A stretch of 13,820 nt of DNA from an uncultured Clostridia bacterium (GTDB lineage: Bacteria > Bacillota > Clostridia > Saccharofermentanales > DTU023): the NCBI GenBank assembly GCA_937922005.1, contig CAKZWV010000005.1, positions 1-13,820 on the forward strand, written 5' to 3'. A model generated the notes under the pieces. That model did not search any database and was not told the DNA's origin. It saw only the letters and a list, made by a program, of their open reading frames with translations. Position numbers and translations under genes: made by a program. This document shows, one piece after another, positions 6,056-11,936 of this stretch (positions are counted from its first letter, which is position 1; every line of letters starts with the position of its first letter).

Positions 6056-7312
6056 ATGCTCAAATTCAGATATCTAACCTATACCAACTTTGGTTTTTTC
6101 GAAAGTTGGTACGAAGCTATGGCCAAGGAAGGCTGGCAAATAGAGAAGATTATCCTGCCCTTTATCCATAAATTTAAAAAGGCACGACCCGCAGAAGTGA
6201 AATACAAGATATCCCTTGCACCCAACGAGGGAACATTTGCAGCGTTTTCTAAAGATGAACTGAAGGAGTTTGATACGATGGCCAGGGATGTGGGTTGGCA
6301 TCTCATCGATAGATCCTTTAATATGAACCTCTACAAGGTCGATGCGGGGGCCAAAGCTTCCCTGTATAACGACAACCAAGAGGAAATGGAGCTCCTAAAA
6401 AAGGGCACCAAGGGCGAAATCCTATCTCTGAGCTTGACTTCTCTTGTACTCGCCTTTATAACTTTTTATCTTTTTGCGGGCCTTTTCTCCAAAGAACTCT
6501 ACTATTCTAACTATGTCATTTTTATGACCCCTTCCGCTATCAGTCTTGCCCTGTTCACCATTTTAGCCTTGGTAGACTACCTATCCTTTAGAAGGCGAAA
6601 CAAGGAGGCCAAGGCGGTCAAGGAACTCAGCTTTTCAAGATTTGGTTTTTCCATGGCCTATGTCCTCCTAGTCTTGATCCCTCTGATTTTGACCCCGGTG
6701 GCCTGGATCACGGGCTCTTTGCTCCCCTTGGGCAACTTCGGTGGTTTCGTGGCCCTGGTCAGTATCCTACCTTCCTTGCTTATCCTTGCTTTTATTTACT
6801 TTTTCCGCAAAAAAATTAAAACAATGAATATCAAGAGGGGGAACAAGAGGCTGATCTTGATTTTCATGATCGCTTTCATGTTTCTTGCTACAAATATTCT
6901 TACCCTTCTTTTTGTCTCCAAGCCTTTCATAACCAAGCAATCTGGCAGGGCTCAGAAGCAAGAGGAGGATCTTGGAAATTTCGTTAAAACTTCCGGAAGA
7001 AGAAGTTTTTTAACGCAAAGTTGCGATTACTATTCATCCAAAACCAGTGAACTTGACGTCACCAAGACCGTCGTTAAGTCGCAAGGACTAGCAGAGGATT
7101 TGTTTGCAAAAATTGTGAAAGAATCCAAAAATCACCCAGACCGGGCAGCCTATGTCCGAGATTTGTCGAATACCTATCCCTATGATAAGACTTACAGGCT
7201 AGCTAGTGAGGACAGCTACGTTATCCTATACAAAAATGTAGTTTTGGAAATTAATGGTGACCTAGCAGATTCTCAGGTCCAAAAAGAAATCGCATCAATG
7301 ATGGGGGTATAA
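6056..7312 (+). CDS. DUF2812 domain-containing multi-pass membrane protein
   Basis: The 418-residue product begins with a soluble domain (about 1-105) carrying the paired marks of DUF2812: WYEAMAKEGWQIEKI at 18-32 and ARDVGWHLID at 76-85. Five likely membrane helices follow (about 121-143, 152-176, 196-219, 225-250, 265-287). A C-terminal extracytoplasmic or cytoplasmic domain of about 130 residues ends the protein. The start ATG 6056 follows GGAGGTGAG by two to three bases. DUF2812 proteins regularly sit beside a PadR regulator, and one starts 2 bases after this stop. Biochemical function is unknown for the family; a PadR-controlled membrane stress role is the common guess. Here the PadR gene comes second, whereas I recall PadR first as the more common order. 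Confidence 0.85.
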   Translation: MLKFRYLTYTNFGFFESWYEAMAKEGWQIEKIILPFIHKFKKARPAEVKYKISLAPNEGTFAAFSKDELKEFDTMARDVGWHLIDRSFNMNLYKVDAGAKASLYNDNQEEMELLKKGTKGEILSLSLTSLVLAFITFYLFAGLFSKELYYSNYVIFMTPSAISLALFTILALVDYLSFRRRNKEAKAVKELSFSRFGFSMAYVLLVLIPLILTPVAWITGSLLPLGNFGGFVALVSILPSLLILAFIYFFRKKIKTMNIKRGNKRLILIFMIAFMFLATNILTLLFVSKPFITKQSGRAQKQEEDLGNFVKTSGRRSFLTQSCDYYSSKTSELDVTKTVVKSQGLAEDLFAKIVKESKNHPDRAAYVRDLSNTYPYDKTYRLASEDSYVILYKNVVLEINGDLADSQVQKEIASMMGV

Positions 7313-7314
7313 GG

Positions 7315-7626
7315 ATGGCAAGAGACCCTTTTCAAACCCTAACCGAGCCCATGTACTTCACCCTGCTTGCCCTAGGTCAGGTTCGCAACGGAGCTGAAAT
7401 CACTGCCTGGGTTCAGGAGATTACCAAGGGAAGGATCAAACTGGCACCGGGGACCCTATACGCTTTATTAGGGCAGTTTTTGGAAAATGACCTCATCATG
7501 AGGGTGGATGCGGATAAAAAGGGCAAGCATTACACTCTCACCGACGAGGGTAGAGAGCTTTTATCTGAAGAAGTCCAAAGACTCCGCCTTCTCATCAGCA
7601 ATTACGAACAATACTTTGAAAAGTAA
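7315..7626 (+). CDS. PadR-family winged-helix transcriptional regulator
   Basis: The 103-residue product is a small PadR protein: an N-terminal winged helix (LTEPMYFTLLALGQVRNG; then IKLAPGTLYALLGQFLEND with the family's PGTLY.LL signature), a wing ending KGKHYTLTDEGRELL, and a short C-terminal dimerisation helix. It starts 2 bases after the DUF2812 stop, with AAGG just before the ATG, so translation is probably coupled. PadR regulators usually repress their own operon and a linked membrane-protein gene, releasing on a small ligand; the target here is most likely the DUF2812 operon, by inference. I see no clear operator palindrome in front of 6056, where the DNA is dominated by the 14-bp array. 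Confidence 0.9.
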   Translation: MARDPFQTLTEPMYFTLLALGQVRNGAEITAWVQEITKGRIKLAPGTLYALLGQFLENDLIMRVDADKKGKHYTLTDEGRELLSEEVQRLRLLISNYEQYFEK

Positions 7627-7629
7627 AAA

Positions 7630-7692
7630 CTGTCAGCCAGAGAGCAGTCAGGCAAGAGAACTGTCCGCCCAGTCAGGCTAGGCAGATCAGTA
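7630..7692 (+). repeat. Short degenerate repeats after the PadR gene
   Basis: Related blocks follow one another: CTGTCAGCCAGAGAG (7630-7644), CAGTCAGGCAAGAGAA (7645-7660), CTGTCCGCCCAGTCAGG (7661-7677) and TAGGCAGATCAG. The similarity is weaker than in the other arrays. It begins three bases after the stop codon. The rest of the 233-base gap to 7859 holds a T8 run (7778-7785) without a GC stem and the promoter of the next gene. Confidence 0.4.
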
Positions 7693-7793
7693 AAGCACCA
7701 AGAAAGTAAGAAAATTGATCCCATGCGGCACAAAGTCATCCTCTCCAAGTCTTGTCTGCAATGAATACTCCCGCCCATTTTTTTTGAGTTAGA

Positions 7794-7822
7794 TAGATTT
7801 AATTCCATCCAAGGAGTATAAT
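7794..7822 (+). promoter_or_regulatory. Probable promoter of the six-helix membrane protein gene
   Basis: A perfect TATAAT (7817-7822) lies 38 bases before the start codon. The hexamer TAGATT (7794-7799), 17 bases upstream of it, is a weak -35 match (3 of 6). A better-looking TTGAGT at 7784-7789 is too far away (27-base gap). Initiation probably relies mainly on the strong -10. Confidence 0.5.
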
Positions 7823-7859
7823 ACCGACGAAATCACGAATAACGGAAGGAGTTGCCTTT

Positions 7860-8492
7860 ATGACTTTAAATATGTGCATTATTATAGGTCTCTTAGGTTC
7901 ATTCTTCATGTTTTTAGGCGACATGACGCTGTATTATGACCGCAACGATTATGACAGTAAAGATACGATTAACAGCGTTGTCGCCATCATGAAAAAAGTG
8001 AGCAAGCCAAGACTCTACCTGGGCGGGATAATGGGTCCCCTCGGTGCCTTCCTCTACTGCCTAGGTTTGTATCATATCATTTTAGCCTTTCAAACGACGC
8101 ACCTAACCCTCGCCTGGATCTTATTTCTTACAAATACTCTCGGCCTCATCCTAGGGGGGACCTACCACATTCAATGTGCTTACCTTGGACTCTTGTCTAG
8201 GCACGATAATCAAGGTGTCTTTGAGGAATTCCTAAAATTCCTGAAGTTTCAAGCCTTGATCGTTTTTAGTATCATGGCCTTAGGCAACCTAGGACTTAGT
8301 TTGTCGATCCTCCTTGGGTTCACGGTCTTTCCCCGTTGGCAAGCCCTCTTTACCCCTCTCTTTCTTATCTTATTGACTCCCTTGGTCGGAAAATTGCCCA
8401 AGGGCCTTCATATGGTCATCCGAGGTGGCTGGCTCAACCTCATCTATTTCGTCTATTACCTATCTTTGTTGATCCTTACGACTCTTTGTTGA
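7860..8492 (+). CDS. Six-helix integral membrane protein of unknown function
   Basis: The 210-residue product is almost entirely hydrophobic. Likely helices are about 5-26, 52-77, 82-108, 127-157, 163-177 and 189-209. Polar loops include YYDRNDYDSKDT (25-36) and SRHDNQGVFEE. The GSFFMFLGDM start and overall layout recall small Firmicutes membrane families such as DUF6796, from memory only; substrate is unknown. The start ATG 7860 follows GGAAGGAG with about nine bases between, and a good -10 box lies upstream. The last residues are read from the first copy of a 20-bp duplication. The stop lies in the second copy, in a shifted phase, so the annotated C-terminus is probably recent. Confidence 0.8.
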   Translation: MTLNMCIIIGLLGSFFMFLGDMTLYYDRNDYDSKDTINSVVAIMKKVSKPRLYLGGIMGPLGAFLYCLGLYHIILAFQTTHLTLAWILFLTNTLGLILGGTYHIQCAYLGLLSRHDNQGVFEEFLKFLKFQALIVFSIMALGNLGLSLSILLGFTVFPRWQALFTPLFLILLTPLVGKLPKGLHMVIRGGWLNLIYFVYYLSLLILTTLC

Positions 8493-8557
8493 TCCTAATG
8501 ACGCTCCCGGGTCGGGTATAAGGCTTATATTGCATCCTAACGACGCTCCCGGGGCGG
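8465..8557 (+). repeat. Duplications at the 3' end of the membrane-protein gene (20 bp x 2, plus a 26-bp copy)
   Basis: TTTGTTGATCCTTACGACTC (8465-8484) is followed directly by TTTGTTGATCCTAATGACGC (8485-8504). A further copy of the second unit's continuation occurs 42 bases on: bases 8490-8515 and 8532-8557 match at all but about four positions and share GACGCTCCCGGG. The stop codon TGA (8490-8492) of the membrane protein lies inside the second unit. Confidence 0.85.
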
Positions 8558-8633
8558 TGGTGATCAAGTCGCCGGGTGTCCTGCCCTGAACAAAACTCAA
8601 AATTGGCGGAGCTCAATACTTCCATTCCCCCAC

Positions 8634-8684
8634 CTCTGTCACTTCCCAAACTTGAATTTTTTTTGACTTTGGGAAGTGGAGGAG
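8634..8684. other. Long inverted repeat with T-rich loop before the ATPase gene
   Basis: CACTTCCCAAA (8640-8650) is perfectly complementary to TTTGGGAAGTG (8668-8678). After a short mismatch the pairing resumes with CTC (8634-8636) and GAG (8682-8684). The 17-base loop contains a T8 run. Because the T-run is inside the loop, this is not a normal intrinsic terminator on either strand. It could be an mRNA leader structure or remnant terminal repeats of a small element. It ends about 46 bases before the start of the ATPase gene. Confidence 0.6.
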
Positions 8685-8730
8685 CTAGACTGAGAGCGAA
8701 AGACGCAAGAGAAGCGTAAGGGAGGGACCC

Positions 8731-9930
8731 ATGGAGATTCTCGAAAGAAAACAATATCTAAGTCGGCTAGAAACCTTGAAGGATAGTCCAGACATCAAGA
8801 TTATAACTGGTATTCGGAGATCGGGAAAATCGATGCTGTTGACAACGTTCATGGAACATATTCGACGAAAGGTTGAGAACGCAAATATTCTTTACATTGA
8901 TCTGTCCCTTTTGAAACACGAAGACTTGCTCCATTACCGGGCTTTGAATGATTTCGTCGTTTCACGCTCCGTTGAGGGGGCGCCCAATTACCTTTTCATT
9001 GACGAAGTGCAGTTGTGCCAAGGTTTCGAACGGGTTATCAACAGTTTACATAGTGAAGGAGTATTTGATATCTATTTGACGGGTTCCAATGCTTTTTTAA
9101 TGAGTAGCGACTTAGCAACCCTTTTTACTGGGCGGGCGATAGAAATATCCATGTTTCCTTTTTCTTTTGCAGAGTTTTGCGAGTATTTCCACTACACTGA
9201 TCTGCCCACTGCCTTCGATCGCTATGTCGACATCGGTGGTATGCCTGGGGCATATCAGTATACGAGCACGACGGAACAGAAAAATTACCTGCGAGGGGTC
9301 TATGAGACAATCCTTATGCGAGATTTGTTGGAACGCCATGGTATCCAAAACAAGCTACTCCTCCAGCGCCTTGGTGAATTCATGCTCTCCAATATCTCCA
9401 ACTTAACATCTTTTAGAACCATAGCAAATACTCTCACGACGCAACTTCAGCAGGTGAACCACAAGACAATAGGCGATTACGTTTCTTACATGGTGGATGC
9501 TTTCCTTTTCTATAAAGCGAATCGTTATGATATTCAAGGCAAGGCCTATCTTGCAACCATTGAAAAGTATTATCTAGTGGACCACGGTTTTCGTTCTGCC
9601 ATCTTGGGCACCAAAAACATGGATTACGGTCGAGTGTATGAGAATATAGTAGCTATAGAATTATATCGGCGGGGCTATGAAGTCTATGTGGGAAAGCTTT
9701 ACCAGAATGAGATCGATTTTGTCGCCATCAAAAACGACGAGACCTTATACATACAAGTGAGCGATGATATCTCCCGGCCTGACACCCTGGCGAGAGAAAT
9801 CGCACCCTTGCTCAAGATTCGAGATGGCTATCCCAAAATACTCCTCGCCAACACAAGGCATGGAAAAAACCTCCAAGAGGGCATCCCTGTCCTTGACATC
9901 GCCCATTGGCTTTTGGGCAAAGAAGATTGA
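8731..9930 (+). CDS. AAA-family ATPase with C-terminal DUF4143 domain
   Basis: The 399-residue length and layout are typical of the AAA_14-DUF4143 family. Walker A is GIRRSGKS (27-34), Walker B is YLFIDE (87-92), and a sensor-1-like segment is YLTGSNA (115-121), followed by FTGRAIEI and the family's PFSFAEF (143-149). The DUF4143 part (about 190-399) ends in a PD-(D/E)xK-like core: E304 in YENIVAIELYRRG, EIDF (327-330) and YIQV (340-343), with Q where nucleases have E-x-K, so cleavage is doubtful. The cellular role of the family is unsettled, though members are abundant in anaerobes. Start ATG 8731 follows AAGGGAGGG by five bases. No partner gene is adjacent. Confidence 0.9.
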   Translation: MEILERKQYLSRLETLKDSPDIKIITGIRRSGKSMLLTTFMEHIRRKVENANILYIDLSLLKHEDLLHYRALNDFVVSRSVEGAPNYLFIDEVQLCQGFERVINSLHSEGVFDIYLTGSNAFLMSSDLATLFTGRAIEISMFPFSFAEFCEYFHYTDLPTAFDRYVDIGGMPGAYQYTSTTEQKNYLRGVYETILMRDLLERHGIQNKLLLQRLGEFMLSNISNLTSFRTIANTLTTQLQQVNHKTIGDYVSYMVDAFLFYKANRYDIQGKAYLATIEKYYLVDHGFRSAILGTKNMDYGRVYENIVAIELYRRGYEVYVGKLYQNEIDFVAIKNDETLYIQVSDDISRPDTLAREIAPLLKIRDGYPKILLANTRHGKNLQEGIPVLDIAHWLLGKED

Positions 9931-9949
9931 GCATCAGGATTTGTTAAAA

Positions 9950-10566
9950 TCATAGAGAGGTGATAAAGATGAATGATTTTTTAAAGTTTACCATACAAAT
10001 AATCCTGACCACCCTTTTCGTGTATGGAATAAAGTAGGTCTCCGCATCGTCGAAATGGCCGCTGGAATATTTGCGGAGCTTATCGAACATATTCAAAGAA
10101 GCCTGGAGGACGCACTGGACGTAGATATCCAAATCATCCTTGGGGATATTTTCCATGGCAAGGAAGCTATAGGCATAGCGGATTTCCCCCGTATCTTCCC
10201 TGTACTGAAAAGAGCCAAAGCGCAAGGTCAGGTTTTCGCTCGCCAGCATTTGGCACAGGGGCTATTCGTAAACCCAAAGGGTAAATGCCCTAGGACGCTG
10301 CATACCTTGAGGCGGGCGTCGATCACAATTCTCATCCCGACCATTACATCATCTATACCGCAGCAAAAATCGTAACTCTTTAGCTCGGGCCGGACCTGCT
10401 CCGCCTCACAGGAGATTCCCTTTTTATCGAGGTATTCTTGGACACTTTTGCTTGCCCTTTCCAAATACTCCTTGTCCTCTACACTGAGTTCGATGGACTC
10501 TGGTTGATCTTCTCCGCTCCCCCTTTTCCCCAAATGCTCCCTGAAACAAGCATGGATGGCTTTCAT
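9950..10566 (-). pseudogene. YbjN-like protein gene broken by a one-base frameshift
   Basis: Reading the minus strand, ATG 10564-10566 (with AAGGA five bases upstream) opens a frame that ends early, at TGA just after WRAKT (10228-10230). A second frame, one base off, continues from about 10260 down to 9950. Joined, they give ...LGHLPFGFTNSP / LCQMLASENLTLRFG / SFQYREDTGEIRYAYSF..., a strand-helix pattern like YbjN/type III chaperone-like domains. Adding one C to the C4 run (plus-strand G4, 10258-10261) restores the join exactly. The N-terminal 35 residues are an extra polar segment. The natural end is probably near LRKYSSG; the last 25 or so residues look like read-through. It may be a real pseudogene or a sequencing error. 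Family role is unclear. Confidence 0.6.
9969..10037 (+). CDS. Possible 22-residue hydrophobic peptide
   Basis: ATG 9969 follows GAGAGGTGATAAAG, a good ribosome binding site with suitable spacing, 38 bases after the ATPase stop. The 22-codon frame encodes a single hydrophobic helix (FTIQIILTTLFVYG) with polar ends and stops at TAG 10035-10037. It overlaps, on the opposite strand, the degenerate end of the YbjN-like pseudogene. It could be a small membrane peptide translated with the ATPase, or the leftover start of a deleted gene. Nothing identifies a function. Confidence 0.35.
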   Translation: MNDFLKFTIQIILTTLFVYGIK

Positions 10567-10624
10567 AGCTTCCTTACTGTTAGCTCAGTCCGCTGTAATC
10601 TGTGCCACCTATGGGTTTCTAGGA

Positions 10625-10664
10625 CTTACTCTGACTTATTCTGTCTTCCGCCGTCTTACTTTGT
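10625..10664 (+). repeat. Degenerate tandem array, 10 bp x 4
   Basis: CTTACTCTGA, CTTATTCTGT, CTTCCGCCGT and CTTACTTTGT follow without gaps. They lie 59 bases upstream of the minus-strand YbjN-like start, in the divergent spacer 10567-10838. More distant CTT-rich echoes continue to about 10712. The rest of the spacer is AT-rich and holds the promoter of the surface-protein gene. Confidence 0.6.
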
Positions 10665-10754
10665 TGCGGCTTTATGCCTGTATCTTGTCGCCTTCTTGTT
10701 TCATAAGTCGAATTTGTTGCGTTCATAACAATTTTAAAAAGCTTTTAGATAAAT

Positions 10755-10783
10755 TTCATATTTTTACTGAATTATGTTAGAAT
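10755..10783 (+). promoter_or_regulatory. Probable promoter of the surface-protein gene
   Basis: The -10 box TAGAAT (10778-10783) is preceded by an extended TG motif (10775-10776). The -35 candidate TTCATA (10755-10760) is 17 bases upstream and matches 4 of 6 positions. The surrounding DNA is AT-rich. The resulting mRNA would have a leader of about 50 bases before ATG 10839. Confidence 0.6.
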
Positions 10784-10838
10784 GACTTTAGATTGTTCTC
10801 CGCAATGGGATAGAACGTATTACAAGGAGGCATAAAAA

Positions 10839-11936
10839 ATGAATAAAATTAGAAAGAAAACGAGATCTCTGACTTTTTCGGGATCCTTATCAAGAGCGCC
10901 GCTGGGAGGGTACTTGTGGCTCGTGATGGCACTCATCATGGGACTCATGCCCTATGCATCGGCAGTTCATGCAGAAGAAATTAAGCTAGCCCGTCAGGCC
11001 GTTACAGCGACTAAGGCGCTTAGCCTTGGACAAGCTGACCAAATGGCTCAGGCTGCGAAAGCATTCTCCCTCATAAAGCCTGCAAAAGCAGGCCTCCTTG
11101 CCAAACATGCGCAAGCAGTCAAACTCGCCAAGCGGGGGAACGGGCTTGAGGTTGGAGATGAAATTGTGCCGGTGGGGGTTAGAAGTGTAGAAGTAAAAGC
11201 ACCGACCGTTAACCCTGTATTTTACGATGCCACGACGATTTCCGGAGACAATTTAGCAAAAGCTAGAGTTAACAAACAAATTGTAATAGCAACAGTCCAT
11301 GTAACATTAAAGGGTGAAGATGGCACAGTAAAAGCCACTCTTTCTGATGCACCTACTAAGGGCACAGCCTGGAAGGTAGGTCTACCTGGGGGCGTTAAAG
11401 TTGCAAAAGGCGATACGGTTACTGTCTACCAACAAATAGGTGAAGACAAATCACTGGAAGTAACTGCAAAAGCACAAGCATCTAAGGCATCTACAGTTAC
11501 TCTTACAATGCCGACAGGCGAAATCTGGATTGAACAAACGAGCTCCAACATTGTAAATGATGATGAGCAAGCAGAAGCTATTGAAATGCTGAAGAATGCC
11601 AATACGGACATTGTGAATGACTTTAAGGCAGTTAAATTCTCAATCGAAGGCACGGACCATGCCTACTATGAAGTAACCTATAGTGATGGATCAACCTCCG
11701 GAAAAATTGCAGCCATGGACCTAAAAATCAAAACGGTAACGGCAAAATCTGCTGCTCCGACAATACACAAAGTCCAGGTCACAGATGGACAGATTATCGT
11801 TACACTTGAAAAAAAGTTGCCGAAGGTACGAAATTTTATTTTGTCAAAAACATTGACAAGAACGAATACAATAATTTTTGCGATGGTGGAAACTGTAAAG
11901 TGGACAAATCTGACTCACAAGAGATGTCTCAAGTAG
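10839..11936 (+). CDS. Secreted surface protein, 5' part (0 frame, ends early after frameshift site)
   Basis: ATG 10839 follows ACAAGGAGG (10822-10830) by eight bases. The product starts with a long signal peptide: basic KIRKKTR, a hydrophobic core around residues 25-40 (YLWLVMALIMGLMPYAS), and probable cleavage after VHA near residue 45. An alanine/lysine-rich helical segment follows (about 47-100). After it come beta-rich, Ig-like stretches (VHVTLKGEDGTVKATLSDAP; KGDTVTVYQQIGEDKSLEV). The 0 frame runs to TAG 11934-11936, but the last 39 residues after LEKK are not like the rest. The -1 frame, open from 11810, continues the expected pattern (KFYFVKNIDKNEY). The real protein is therefore most likely 10839 to beyond 13820, joined at the A7 run 11809-11815. 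Confidence 0.8.
   Translation: MNKIRKKTRSLTFSGSLSRAPLGGYLWLVMALIMGLMPYASAVHAEEIKLARQAVTATKALSLGQADQMAQAAKAFSLIKPAKAGLLAKHAQAVKLAKRGNGLEVGDEIVPVGVRSVEVKAPTVNPVFYDATTISGDNLAKARVNKQIVIATVHVTLKGEDGTVKATLSDAPTKGTAWKVGLPGGVKVAKGDTVTVYQQIGEDKSLEVTAKAQASKASTVTLTMPTGEIWIEQTSSNIVNDDEQAEAIEMLKNANTDIVNDFKAVKFSIEGTDHAYYEVTYSDGSTSGKIAAMDLKIKTVTAKSAAPTIHKVQVTDGQIIVTLEKKLPKVRNFILSKTLTRTNTIIFAMVETVKWTNLTHKRCLK
11810..11816 (+). other. A AAA AAG slippery heptamer / A7 run at the frame change
   Basis: In the 0 frame the codons are GAA AAA AAG, so bases 11810-11816 form X XXY YYZ exactly, the heptamer used for -1 frameshifting in E. coli dnaX. A -1 slip here reads E-K-K-V, the same result as adding one A to the run. 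A weak hairpin, TTGTCAA (11841-11847) with TTGACAA (11853-11859), lies about 24 bases downstream, farther than usual for a frameshift stimulator, and I see no upstream ribosome-binding-like stimulator. Confidence 0.6.

Noticed and set aside
7778..7785. T8 run after CCCGCCC as an intrinsic terminator for the PadR operon
   Set aside because: No GC-rich stem precedes it that pairs within a plausible distance.
8690..8722. GCGAAAGAC / GCAAGAGAA / GCGTAAGGG as another tandem array
   Set aside because: Similarity is too weak and too purine-rich to separate from chance; noted only as a possible further case.
11078..11093. GCCTGC-AAAA-GCAGGC hairpin as a terminator or attenuator
   Set aside because: It is a 6-bp stem within the signal-proximal coding region with no following T-run; likely chance from alanine/lysine codons.
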